This document shows positions 1 through 5,925 of a stretch of 6,589 bases of DNA, in pieces. Positions within the stretch are counted from its first letter, which is position 1; the number at the start of each line of letters is the position of its first letter. This DNA comes from Streptomyces sp. NRRL WC-3549 (lineage in GTDB: Bacteria; Actinomycetota; Actinomycetes; Streptomycetales; Streptomycetaceae), in contig NZ_KL585418.1 of assembly GCF_000721935.1 (NCBI RefSeq), positions 8,650 through 15,238 on the forward strand, written 5' to 3'. The notes beneath the pieces were generated by a model. The model did not search any database. It saw only the letters and a list, made by a program, of their open reading frames with translations, and was not told the DNA's origin. The position numbers were made by a program, and so were the translations under genes.

Positions 1-963
1 CTCGTCCAGGAGCTGGTGCGCTTCGCCGACGACCCGCGGGTGCGCCACCGCATCGTCTTCCTGCCGGACTACGGCATGGGCATGGCGCAGAAGCTCTATC
101 CGGGCTGCGACGTCTGGCTCAACAACCCGCTGCGCCCCCTGGAGGCGTGCGGCACCAGCGGGATGAAGGCGGCGCTCAACGGATGCCTCAACCTCTCGGT
201 GCGTGACGGCTGGTGGGACGAGTGGTTCGAGCCCGACTTCGGCTGGGCGATCCCCACCGCCGACGGCTCGGCCACCGACGAGGAACGGCGGGACGAGCTG
301 GAGGCGGGCGCGCTCTACGCGCTGCTGGAGGACCGGGTCGCCCCCCGCTTCTACGACCGCAACGCCGAGGACCTGCCCGAACGGTGGATCGAGATGGTCC
401 GCCGCACCCTGGTGACCCTCGGCCCCAAGGTCCTCGCCGGCCGCATGGTCCGCGAGTACGTGGAGCGGCTCTACGCCCCCGCCGCACTGGCCCGCAGGGC
501 GCTGACCCCGGCGGCGGCCCGCGACCTGGCCGACTGGAAGGCGAAGGTGCACGCGGCCTGGCCCCAGGTCGCCGTCGACCACGTCGAGGCCTCCGCCGAC
601 GCCGTCGTCGGCGGCTCCGCGGAGCTCGGTTCCACCCTGTCGCTGCGCGTCAGGATCACCCTGGGCGGCCTCGACCCCGACGACGTGGAGGTCCAGGCCG
701 TCGCCGGCCGGGTCGACTCCAGCGACGGGATCACCGAGGCCCAGACGTTCCCGCTGAAGCCGGCGGGCGGCCACGACATGGAGGACCGCCGGCTCTACGA
801 GGGGCCGCTCGCCCTCGACCGCACGGGTCCCTACGGCTACACCGTGCGCGTCCTGCCCGCGCACCCGCTGCTCGCCTCGGGTGCGGAACTCGGCCTGGTC
901 GCGGTGCCCGGTGAGTCCGCCGGCGGCGACACGGGCGAGGGCGCGGGCGTGTTCCTGCGCTGA
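1..963 (+). CDS. glgP: Alpha-glucan (glycogen) phosphorylase, C-terminal part
   Basis: The reading frame is open from base 1 to the TGA at 961-963; the start lies upstream, so 320 C-terminal residues are visible. The enzyme removes glucose from the non-reducing ends of alpha-1,4-glucan with phosphate, giving glucose-1-phosphate in the cytoplasm. The decisive motif is RPLEACGTSGMKAALNG near visible residues 45-61; the lysine of GTSGMK (codon 166-168) is the expected pyridoxal-phosphate Schiff-base residue. It is followed by NLSVRDGWWDEWF, typical of the bacterial alpha-glucan phosphorylase family whose N-terminus carries a DUF3417 domain (out of view here). From about residue 185 a beta-rich tail follows, ending near the stop. 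In S. coelicolor, as I recall, glgP sits beside the glgE/treS/glgB cluster, which would then lie just left of this window; that is inference. A strong hairpin follows 27 bases after the stop. Confidence 0.93.
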   Translation, partial: LVQELVRFADDPRVRHRIVFLPDYGMGMAQKLYPGCDVWLNNPLRPLEACGTSGMKAALNGCLNLSVRDGWWDEWFEPDFGWAIPTADGSATDEERRDELEAGALYALLEDRVAPRFYDRNAEDLPERWIEMVRRTLVTLGPKVLAGRMVREYVERLYAPAALARRALTPAAARDLADWKAKVHAAWPQVAVDHVEASADAVVGGSAELGSTLSLRVRITLGGLDPDDVEVQAVAGRVDSSDGITEAQTFPLKPAGGHDMEDRRLYEGPLALDRTGPYGYTVRVLPAHPLLASGAELGLVAVPGESAGGDTGEGAGVFLR

Positions 964-990
964 CCGCCCCGCCCCGCCCGGCTCCGTTTC

Positions 991-1033
991 CCGGCGGGCC
1001 CGGCGCCGTCCCGTACGGTGCCGGGCCCGCCGG
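991..1033 (+). terminator. GC-rich hairpin, probable terminator of the phosphorylase gene
   Basis: The arms 991-1009 and 1015-1033 form a continuous 19-bp stem with a single G-T wobble (1005 with 1019) around the 5-base loop CCCGT at 1010-1014. There is no T-tract, as is usual for Streptomyces terminators. It begins 27 bases after the glgP stop and lies about 150 bases before the next gene, so it most likely ends the glgP transcript and insulates the phosphatase gene. Confidence 0.75.
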
Positions 1034-1064
1034 TGTCCGCGCCCCGGGATCGCCCCTTCACCGG

Positions 1065-1096
1065 CGGGGATGATTTCCCCGTGACCTGGCTAACAT
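1065..1096 (+). promoter_or_regulatory. Small palindrome followed by a -10-like hexamer upstream of the phosphatase gene
   Basis: CGGGGA (1065-1070) and TCCCCG (1076-1081) are perfect inverted arms around TGATT. Ten bases further on, TAACAT at 1091-1096 resembles a TANNNT -10 hexamer. No good TTGAC-like -35 lies 16-18 bases upstream of it; the bases there belong to the palindrome. If this is a promoter, the palindrome would overlap the -35 position and could be an operator or an activator site. The distance from the hexamer to the GTG at 1180 leaves a leader of roughly 75 bases. This is a weak call based on position and pattern only. Confidence 0.25.
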
Positions 1097-1166
1097 GACA
1101 GCCGGTGCCGGTGCGGCCTGGTCCCACCGATGCGACACGACAGCGAGGCGTCCCGCGGGCGCGAGT

Positions 1167-1172
1167 GGAGGT
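1167..1172 (+). promoter_or_regulatory. Ribosome binding site fixing the start at 1180
   Basis: GGAGGT at 1167-1172 lies seven bases before the GTG at 1180-1182. It matches the anti-Shine-Dalgarno sequence at ideal spacing and outranks the in-frame upstream GTG at 1105, which has no comparable site and would add 25 residues without a recognisable motif. Confidence 0.85.
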
Positions 1173-1179
1173 CGGCACG

Positions 1180-2979
1180 GTGAACGGCGGCGGAAGCCGA
1201 GCGAGACGCCTGACCCGTCGGCTGGCCGCACAGCGGGGCACGTCCCGGCAGCTGCACATCCGCCCACCGGAGGCCGGCACACAGCTGCGGGCCGACCGCT
1301 TCACCACCGCGGCCCGGCTGCGCTGGCTGCACACCGCGAGCACCGGGATCGGCACGACCCTCGACCTGGAGCACACCGCGCAGGAGCTGGCCGAATTCAG
1401 CGTCCCGCGCCTGGCGGACGGCGCCGCCGTGGACCTGCTGGAATCGGTCCTGAGGGGCGAGGAGGGGGAACGCGTCACCGGCGCGGCCGTCCCCGTCACC
1501 CGCGCCATCGCGGTCAAGGCCCTGGACTCGCTGGCGGGCCTGGAACCCGCGCCGGTCGGCAAGGTGGTCGACCGCAGCCGGCGCCGCGAGACACTCCTGA
1601 CCGTGCACTGCCTGCGCAACGGCCGCCCGGTGCTGGTGAGCCGGATGACCGACGAGGACTACGGGCGGGTGGCCCCCACGGACAGCGCCGCCGAAGCGAT
1701 GCGCCGGCAGGGGGTGCACAGCTACATGGCCGTGCCGCTGATCGCCCGGGGTGTGCTGCTGGGCTCCGCCGACTTCGTACGCGCGCGCACGAGCCCCCCG
1801 TTCAACCGCGCCGACCTGGAACTGGCCGGACAGCTCGGCGCCATGGCCGCCGTGTTCATGGACAACGCCCGGCTCTACGGGCGTGAGCGGGAGCACGTCG
1901 TCACGCTCCAGCGCAGTCTGCTCCCGCGCGCCACCCCGCACACCCCCGGCCTGAGCGTCCGTTCCCACTACGCACCCGCCACCGACGCCCACGGGGTGGG
2001 CGGCGACTGGTACGACGTGGTGCCGCTGCCCGGCGGGCGTACGGCGCTGGTCGTCGGGGACGTCACCGGGCACGGACTGCCGGCCGCCGCCACGATGGGC
2101 CGGCTGCGCACGGTCGCCCGGACGCTCATGACGCTGGACATCGCGCCCGACCGGGTGCTGGCCCGGCTCGACCTGGCCACCCGCGACCTGGAGGACGACC
2201 AGGTCGCCACCTGTCTCTGCGCGGTCTACGACCCGGCCGACCGCAGCTACACCTTCGCCAGCGCCGGGCACCCGCCGCCGCTGCTCGTCGGCGGTGACGG
2301 GCCGCCCCACTTCCTGGACGTGCCGGTCGGGGCGCCGCTGGGCGCCGGGGTCATCCCGTACGACCCGCTGCGGCTGTGCGTCCCCGAGGGTGAACGGCTG
2401 GTCCTCTACACCGACGGCCTGATCAAGACGCGCACCGATGACGTGGACACCCAGCTGGCCGGGCTGCGTGCCACGGTCGGCGCGATGCGGCCCGGCGAAC
2501 TGGCCGACGGGGGGCTGCTCGCGGCGCTGCGGACGGGTGACGCGCGGTTCGACGAGGCGGTGCTGCTGGTCGCCGAGTCCTGCGAGCTGCCGGCCGAGGC
2601 GGGGCTGCGGACGTGGGAGCTGCCCACGGAGGGCAACCCCGCCTCCACCGCCCGCAAGCTGGTGACCGAACAGCTGACCGGGTGGGGCCTGGCCGATCTG
2701 GCGGACGTCACCGAACTGGTCGTCAGCGAGCTGGTGGGCAACGCCATGCGGTACGGAGGCGGGCCCGGCCAGCTGCGGCTGCTGCGCGACGACCGGCTGC
2801 GGGTGGAGGTGTCGGACACCGGCCCCGACCTGCCGCAGATCCAGCACGCCGACGTCAGCGACGAGGGCGGGCGGGGACTCCAGCTCATCAACCTGCTGTG
2901 CCGCAGGTGGGGGTCGTGCCGCACGGCGGACGGCAAGGTCGTCTGGGCCGAGCAGGACGTCCCCGAGGGCCTCGGCTGA
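1180..2979 (+). CDS. GAF / SpoIIE-type PP2C phosphatase / HATPase_c regulatory protein
   Basis: This 599-residue protein joins three domains. Residues about 45-225 look like a GAF sensor (GIGTTLDLEHTAQELAEF at the start, SYMAVPLIARGVLLG near its end). Residues about 230-466 are a SpoIIE/RsbU PP2C phosphatase with GGDWYD (274-279), GDVTGHG (293-299), SAGHPPPLLV (361-370), TDG (411-413) and the closing FDEAVLLV; the expected metal-binding aspartates D276, D294, D412 and D458 are present. Residues about 480-592 are an RsbW-like HATPase_c domain with the N box ELVVSELVGNAMRYGG (E517, N521), DTGPD and GGRGL. No transmembrane segment or signal peptide is seen, so it is cytoplasmic. The family acts in partner switching: the phosphatase dephosphorylates anti-anti-sigma (STAS) proteins and the kinase domain can bind or phosphorylate such partners. 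Its ligand and targets cannot be read from the sequence. No STAS or sigma gene is adjacent. It is convergent with the metalloprotease gene. Confidence 0.9.
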   Translation: MNGGGSRARRLTRRLAAQRGTSRQLHIRPPEAGTQLRADRFTTAARLRWLHTASTGIGTTLDLEHTAQELAEFSVPRLADGAAVDLLESVLRGEEGERVTGAAVPVTRAIAVKALDSLAGLEPAPVGKVVDRSRRRETLLTVHCLRNGRPVLVSRMTDEDYGRVAPTDSAAEAMRRQGVHSYMAVPLIARGVLLGSADFVRARTSPPFNRADLELAGQLGAMAAVFMDNARLYGREREHVVTLQRSLLPRATPHTPGLSVRSHYAPATDAHGVGGDWYDVVPLPGGRTALVVGDVTGHGLPAAATMGRLRTVARTLMTLDIAPDRVLARLDLATRDLEDDQVATCLCAVYDPADRSYTFASAGHPPPLLVGGDGPPHFLDVPVGAPLGAGVIPYDPLRLCVPEGERLVLYTDGLIKTRTDDVDTQLAGLRATVGAMRPGELADGGLLAALRTGDARFDEAVLLVAESCELPAEAGLRTWELPTEGNPASTARKLVTEQLTGWGLADLADVTELVVSELVGNAMRYGGGPGQLRLLRDDRLRVEVSDTGPDLPQIQHADVSDEGGRGLQLINLLCRRWGSCRTADGKVVWAEQDVPEGLG

Positions 2980-3001
2980 GCCGGAGACGGGTACGGGGAC
3001 G

Positions 3002-3038
3002 GGCGCGGCCCGGGAGGGTGGTCCTCCCGGGCCGCGCC
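3002..3038. terminator. Bidirectional hairpin terminator between convergent genes
   Basis: GGCGCGGCCCGGGAGG at 3002-3017 and its exact reverse complement at 3023-3038 form a perfect 16-bp stem around the loop GTGGT. It lies 22 bases after the phosphatase stop and 16 bases from the metalloprotease stop at 3055, so one structure can serve both transcripts. No T-tract is present on either strand. Confidence 0.85.
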
Positions 3039-3054
3039 GTGTGCGGGGGGTGGG

Positions 3055-5103
3055 TCAGAAGGTGAGCTTCACACTGTTGAAGGTCCCGCGGTCGCCCGAG
3101 TAGACGTCCTGGATCCGCAGGTTCCACGTGCCGTTGGCCACCTCGGAGGAGGCGTTGACCGTGTAGGTCGCCACCACGTTGTCCGCCGAGTCGGTCGGGG
3201 AGGAGTTCTTCAGCAGGTAGGCCGTGCCGTCCGGGGCGACCAGGTCGAGGCGGAGGTCACCGCGGTAGGTGTGGGTGATGTTCACCGCGACCGAGAGGTT
3301 GCTGGGCGCCTTGCCGGTGACACCGGAGACGACCACGGGGATGTTGGTGGTGGCGCGGTCGGCGAGGGCCTTCACCGTGGTGTTCTGGAAGACCTTGCCG
3401 CCGGGCTCCGGGTCGGTGCTGCCGCCGGGGCGGGAGCCCACGTTGATGGCGGCCCAGGCGTTGGCGACCGCGGTGTACTCGGCGCTGCTGGTGCCGTACA
3501 GCTCACCGGCCACGGCGAGCGTGCCGGTGCGGGCCGCCGCGTAGTTCGTGGTGGAGGTGAACTTGGTGGTGAGCGCCTTGAACCAGATCTGCAGCGCCTT
3601 GTCGCGGCCGATGCCAGTCACCGGCAGGCCGTCGTACGTCGGGGAGTTGTAGGAGACCCCGTTGACGGTCTTGGCGCCGCTGCCCTCGGCGAGCAGGTAG
3701 AAGAAGTGGTTCGCCGGGCCCGAGGAGTAGTGGACGTCGACCGAACCCAGGCTGGAGGACCAGTAGTCCTTGGACGCACCGTCCTTGCTCGGCTTGTCCA
3801 TGTAGCGCAGCGGGGTGCCGTTGCCGTTGATGTCGATCTTCTCGCCGACGAGGTAGTCGCCCGGGTCCTGGGCCGTGTCGGAGTAGAACTCCACGCCCGC
3901 CGCGAGGATGTCCGAGGTCGCCTCGTTGAGGCCGCCCGACTCGCCGCTGTAGTTGAGGCCGGCGGTGTTGGAGGTGACGCCGTGCGTCATCTCGTGGGCC
4001 GCCACGTCCAGCGAGGTGAGGGGAGCCGCGTTGCCGCTGCCGTCGCCGTAGGTCATGCAGAAGCAGCTGTCGGTCCAGAAGGCGTTGACGTAGTTGTTGC
4101 CGTAGTGGACGCGGGAGTACGCGCCGACGCCGTCGCCCCGGATGCCGGTGCGGCCCATGACGTTCTTGTAGAAGTCCCAGGTCTCCGCGGCCCCGTAGTG
4201 CGCGTCGGCGGCGGCCGTCTCGACGTTCGTCGGGTTGCCGTTGCCCCAGACGTCGTCGGTGCCGGAGAACAGGGTCCCGGTGCCGGACGAGCCGTGGTTC
4301 AGGTTGTACGTCTTGTGGTTTCCGCGCGCGGAGTCGGTGAGGTTGTACGAGCTGCCGGAGCCCGAGGTGCCGAGCGTGACCTGGCCGCTGTACTGGGTGT
4401 TGCCGATGCCGTTCTCGATGGCCTGCCACTCGTAGAGCTTCGCGCCGGTGGTGGCGTCCGTGATCACGTGCAGCTCGTTCGGGGTGCCGTCGTGCTGGAG
4501 GCCGCCGACGACCGTCTCGTACGCGAGCTGCGGGGTTCCGCTCGCCAGCCAGACGACCTTGCGCGGGGCCGCGCTCGCCTCGGTGCTCTTCGACCCGTCG
4601 GCCGCGGCGGCGGTCAGCGCCTGCTTCTCGGCGGTGGCCGGAGCGACGTCCGCGGTGGTGGAGACGGCCTTCAGCTGGGCACTGGTCGCCTTGGACGCCT
4701 TGGTGACGCCCTGGGTCTTCCCGGCCTTGGACTCGGCCACGACCAGGTCGCCGCCGAGGACCGGCAGCCCGTCGAGGGTGCGCTCGTAGCGGGTGTGCGT
4801 GGTGCCGTCGACGTCCTGGACGACATCACGGACGACCAGTTTCTCGGTGGCGCCGAGGCCGAGTTCCTTCGCGGTGGCCGCCCTGGTGGCGTTGGCCTCG
4901 CGGATGAGCTCGGCGCGCTGCGCGGGGGAGAGCTGGGCGGGGAGCGCGCCGGGGTCGGCGCCCTTCACCGCGGCGGCCGGGGCGGCGGTGCCGCTGACGG
5001 GCGCGGCCGCCGCGCCGCCGGTCTGTACTCCGACGGCGAGGAGGGCTGCGGCGGCTATCAGGGCACCGGTCGCGGTGGCACGACGGCTGGGGGTGGATCT
5101 CAC
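3055..5103 (-). CDS. Secreted neutral zinc metalloprotease, M4 (thermolysin) family, with C-terminal P-domain
   Basis: This is a 682-residue preproenzyme. Residues 1-34 are an export signal: SRR, then a hydrophobic alanine/leucine-rich stretch and an AAAAP cleavage region; Sec is likely, and the twin arginine lacks the usual following Phe. Residues about 88-130 match an FTP propeptide and about 150-230 a PepSY-like propeptide, so the mature enzyme should begin near 231-237. The catalytic part carries NAFW (340-343), HEMTH (zinc ligands H370 and H374, catalytic E371), GLNEATSD (third zinc ligand E394) and DVHYSSGPAN (H458, equivalent to the transition-state His of thermolysin). Residues about 568-682 form a proprotein-convertase P-domain, common in Streptomyces M4 proteases. 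It probably degrades extracellular protein after autoprocessing. The only two cysteines form C347-F-C349. The start is the GTG at 5103-5101, supported by AGAAGGAG six bases upstream. It resembles S. coelicolor SCO5447 as I remember it. Confidence 0.95.
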   Translation of the reverse strand: MRSTPSRRATATGALIAAAALLAVGVQTGGAAAAPVSGTAAPAAAVKGADPGALPAQLSPAQRAELIREANATRAATAKELGLGATEKLVVRDVVQDVDGTTHTRYERTLDGLPVLGGDLVVAESKAGKTQGVTKASKATSAQLKAVSTTADVAPATAEKQALTAAAADGSKSTEASAAPRKVVWLASGTPQLAYETVVGGLQHDGTPNELHVITDATTGAKLYEWQAIENGIGNTQYSGQVTLGTSGSGSSYNLTDSARGNHKTYNLNHGSSGTGTLFSGTDDVWGNGNPTNVETAAADAHYGAAETWDFYKNVMGRTGIRGDGVGAYSRVHYGNNYVNAFWTDSCFCMTYGDGSGNAAPLTSLDVAAHEMTHGVTSNTAGLNYSGESGGLNEATSDILAAGVEFYSDTAQDPGDYLVGEKIDINGNGTPLRYMDKPSKDGASKDYWSSSLGSVDVHYSSGPANHFFYLLAEGSGAKTVNGVSYNSPTYDGLPVTGIGRDKALQIWFKALTTKFTSTTNYAAARTGTLAVAGELYGTSSAEYTAVANAWAAINVGSRPGGSTDPEPGGKVFQNTTVKALADRATTNIPVVVSGVTGKAPSNLSVAVNITHTYRGDLRLDLVAPDGTAYLLKNSSPTDSADNVVATYTVNASSEVANGTWNLRIQDVYSGDRGTFNSVKLTF

Positions 5104-5109
5104 GCGGAA

Positions 5110-5117
5110 CTCCTTCT
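5110..5117 (-). promoter_or_regulatory. Ribosome binding site of the metalloprotease
   Basis: Read on the minus strand, AGAAGGAG occupies 5117-5110 and is followed by six bases and then the GTG start codon at 5103. The spacing is ideal. This supports the GTG start, which also gives a complete signal peptide. Confidence 0.8.
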
Positions 5118-5240
5118 GCGAGGGGGGTGACGGCCGACTGGGTGAGCCGGCGGGCAGAGCGGGCGATGCGTGGAACGGGGGAAGAGTGCCAGCAGAAGGG
5201 GGTACATGTCAGGGGCGCGACAACACATTGGCCGGAACTC

Positions 5241-5269
5241 GTTCGTTGTCGGAATGGTCATGTTCGTTG
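5241..5269. repeat. Pair of 8-bp direct repeats, possible regulator site upstream of the metalloprotease
   Basis: GTTCGTTG occurs at 5241-5248 and again at 5262-5269 (CAACGAAC on the protease coding strand). The starts are 21 bases apart, two helical turns, so both copies face the same side of the DNA. They lie about 140-165 bases upstream of the protease GTG, within the most AT-rich part of the gap. This arrangement suits a dimeric or cooperative activator or repressor, but the regulator is unknown and two copies may be chance. Confidence 0.4.
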
Positions 5270-5305
5270 AGCGGACGTTTCGCCGTGTGTCATCGGGATG
5301 TCGTA

Positions 5306-5330
5306 CCGGGAGTGCCGAGAACGCTCCCGG
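5306..5330. terminator. Short hairpin in the protease upstream region
   Basis: CCGGGAGTG (5306-5314) pairs with CGCTCCCGG (5322-5330) as a 9-bp stem with one wobble around a 7-base loop. With the hairpin at 5359-5377 it lies between the ABC gene and the protease, both read leftward, and could stop transcription arriving from the ABC gene. It could also be a regulatory element or chance structure in GC-rich DNA. Confidence 0.3.
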
Positions 5331-5358
5331 CCTTGCGGCGCAGGGCGGGGAGGGGTTC

Positions 5359-5377
5359 CCGCCGGTATCCCCGGCGG
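5359..5377. terminator. Short perfect hairpin between the small ORF and the protease promoter zone
   Basis: CCGCCGG (5359-5365) and CCGGCGG (5371-5377) form a 7-bp stem around TATCC. It may work with the neighbouring hairpin at 5306-5330 to end leftward transcription. The stem is short and in GC-rich DNA, so function is uncertain. Confidence 0.25.
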
Positions 5378-5431
5378 AAGGGCGGCGCGGAGGGAAGCGG
5401 AGGACGACCACGTGCTGAGACGGGGGAGGGG

Positions 5432-5779
5432 GTGGCCGGTTCCGCGCCGTACGGGCCGCGCGGTCCGGTGGACGAACCCGTCGAGTCGGAGCGGTTCGAG
5501 GTATCCCGGCCCGCGCGGTCCCGGCCGGAGCCCGTCGTGGAAGGGGACCGGGCCTTCTCCAGGATGCCGTTGCTCCGCGACGAGGTCCGCGGGAGCCCGG
5601 ACGGCTTCCACGACGCCATCCGGGGACCGCAGACGCGTCACCGCCTGGACCCGGTCGAGCCGGAGGGCGGCCGGCTCACCCCGTCGGCCACGCCCACGTG
5701 CGTCACCTCCCCGTGCCGCGGACCGGCGCCACACCGCCCCCGCGTGACCGCGCCGGCACGGGGTTCCGCTTCCCGATGA
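5432..5779 (+). CDS. Unrecognised small ORF, possibly a real or decaying gene
   Basis: I do not recognise this 115-residue product. It is rich in Arg, Pro, Glu and Asp, with no signal peptide, membrane segment or known motif; residues about 35-85 look most protein-like (RAFSRMPLLRDEV, DGFHDAIRGP). The support is compositional: counting by hand over the 84 codons from 5468 to 5719, G or C is about 75% at first, 58% at second and 94% at third positions, the order expected for a Streptomyces gene read on the plus strand. Weak points are the start and end. The GTG at 5432 has GGAGG only two bases before it, which is too close; the GTG at 5537 has GGAG six bases upstream and would give 80 residues. 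Phasing falls off after about 5720. It could be a genuine small gene, a relic, or a frameshifted gene continuing in another frame beyond 5750. Confidence 0.33.
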   Translation: MAGSAPYGPRGPVDEPVESERFEVSRPARSRPEPVVEGDRAFSRMPLLRDEVRGSPDGFHDAIRGPQTRHRLDPVEPEGGRLTPSATPTCVTSPCRGPAPHRPRVTAPARGSASR

Positions 5780-5805
5780 GCGCCGTGGCCCGATGAGCGC
5801 CGCGG
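5772..5805. repeat. Two tandem copies of a 17-bp unit
   Basis: CCCGATGAGCGCCGTGG at 5772-5788 is directly followed by CCCGATGAGCGCCGCGG at 5789-5805, differing at one base (5786 T against 5803 C). The first copy contains the TGA that ends the small ORF, and each copy contains ATGAGCGCC, which reads as a possible start. Replication slippage is the simplest origin. Because 17 is not a multiple of three, the duplication changes reading phase between the two sides. Confidence 0.85.
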
Positions 5806-5877
5806 CCACCCCCGGCCCGGGAGCCGACGAGGACGGCGAGGAGCCGGCCCACGACGACGCGGGCTTCCTCCGGCACC
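5793..5877 (+). other. Short coding-like segment in a second frame
   Basis: From the ATG at 5793 the plus strand reads MSAAATPGPGADEDGEEP and on to about residue 28 with 27 of 28 third positions G or C, then the bias collapses. The frame stays open to a stop at 5985-5987, inside the 3' end of the opposing ABC gene, so it is unlikely to be a complete independent gene. It is best viewed with the ORF ending at 5779, as a possible continuation after a frameshift or as a relic. No homologue is recognised. Confidence 0.2.
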
Positions 5878-5925
5878 GTCGACCTCGCCCACGGCCCGTC
5901 GCGGCCGGTTGGCGGGGACCCGGCC

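Larger units (their letters stand above)
5118..5431. other. Upstream region of the metalloprotease, no gene seen
   Basis: No reading frame here shows the third-position GC bias of the surrounding genes on either strand. The part near 5200-5300 is noticeably less GC-rich than the rest of the window, as expected for a promoter region of the minus-strand protease gene. I could not pick a convincing -35/-10 pair. It contains the repeated GTTCGTTG octamer and two short hairpins listed separately. The leader between the likely promoter zone and the GTG would be about 100 bases or more. Confidence 0.55.

Noticed and set aside
1105..1179. In-frame upstream GTG at 1105 as the start of the phosphatase gene
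   Set aside because: The GTG at 1180 has GGAGGT seven bases upstream; the stretch before it has no comparable site and weaker coding bias.
1090..2847. A 585-residue open frame on the minus strand opposite the phosphatase gene
   Set aside because: It is the antisense of a gene with clear domains and shared positional bias; its product has no recognisable motif and is unnaturally rich in Arg, Gly, Gln and Val.
3271..5130. A 619-residue open frame on the plus strand opposite the metalloprotease
   Set aside because: Long antisense frames are expected in GC-rich genes. The translation is low in complexity (Val, Gly, Arg, Ala) and the opposite strand has an unmistakable M4 protease.
5218..5223. 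TTGTCG on the minus strand as a -35 element for the protease
   Set aside because: No acceptable -10 hexamer lies 16-18 bases downstream; the nearest TA-containing hexamer is at a 13-base spacing and is a poor match.
5442..5463. Inverted CCGCGC/GCGCGG arms early in the small ORF
   Set aside because: Six-base GC arms with a 10-base loop are common by chance in DNA of this composition and there is no supporting context.
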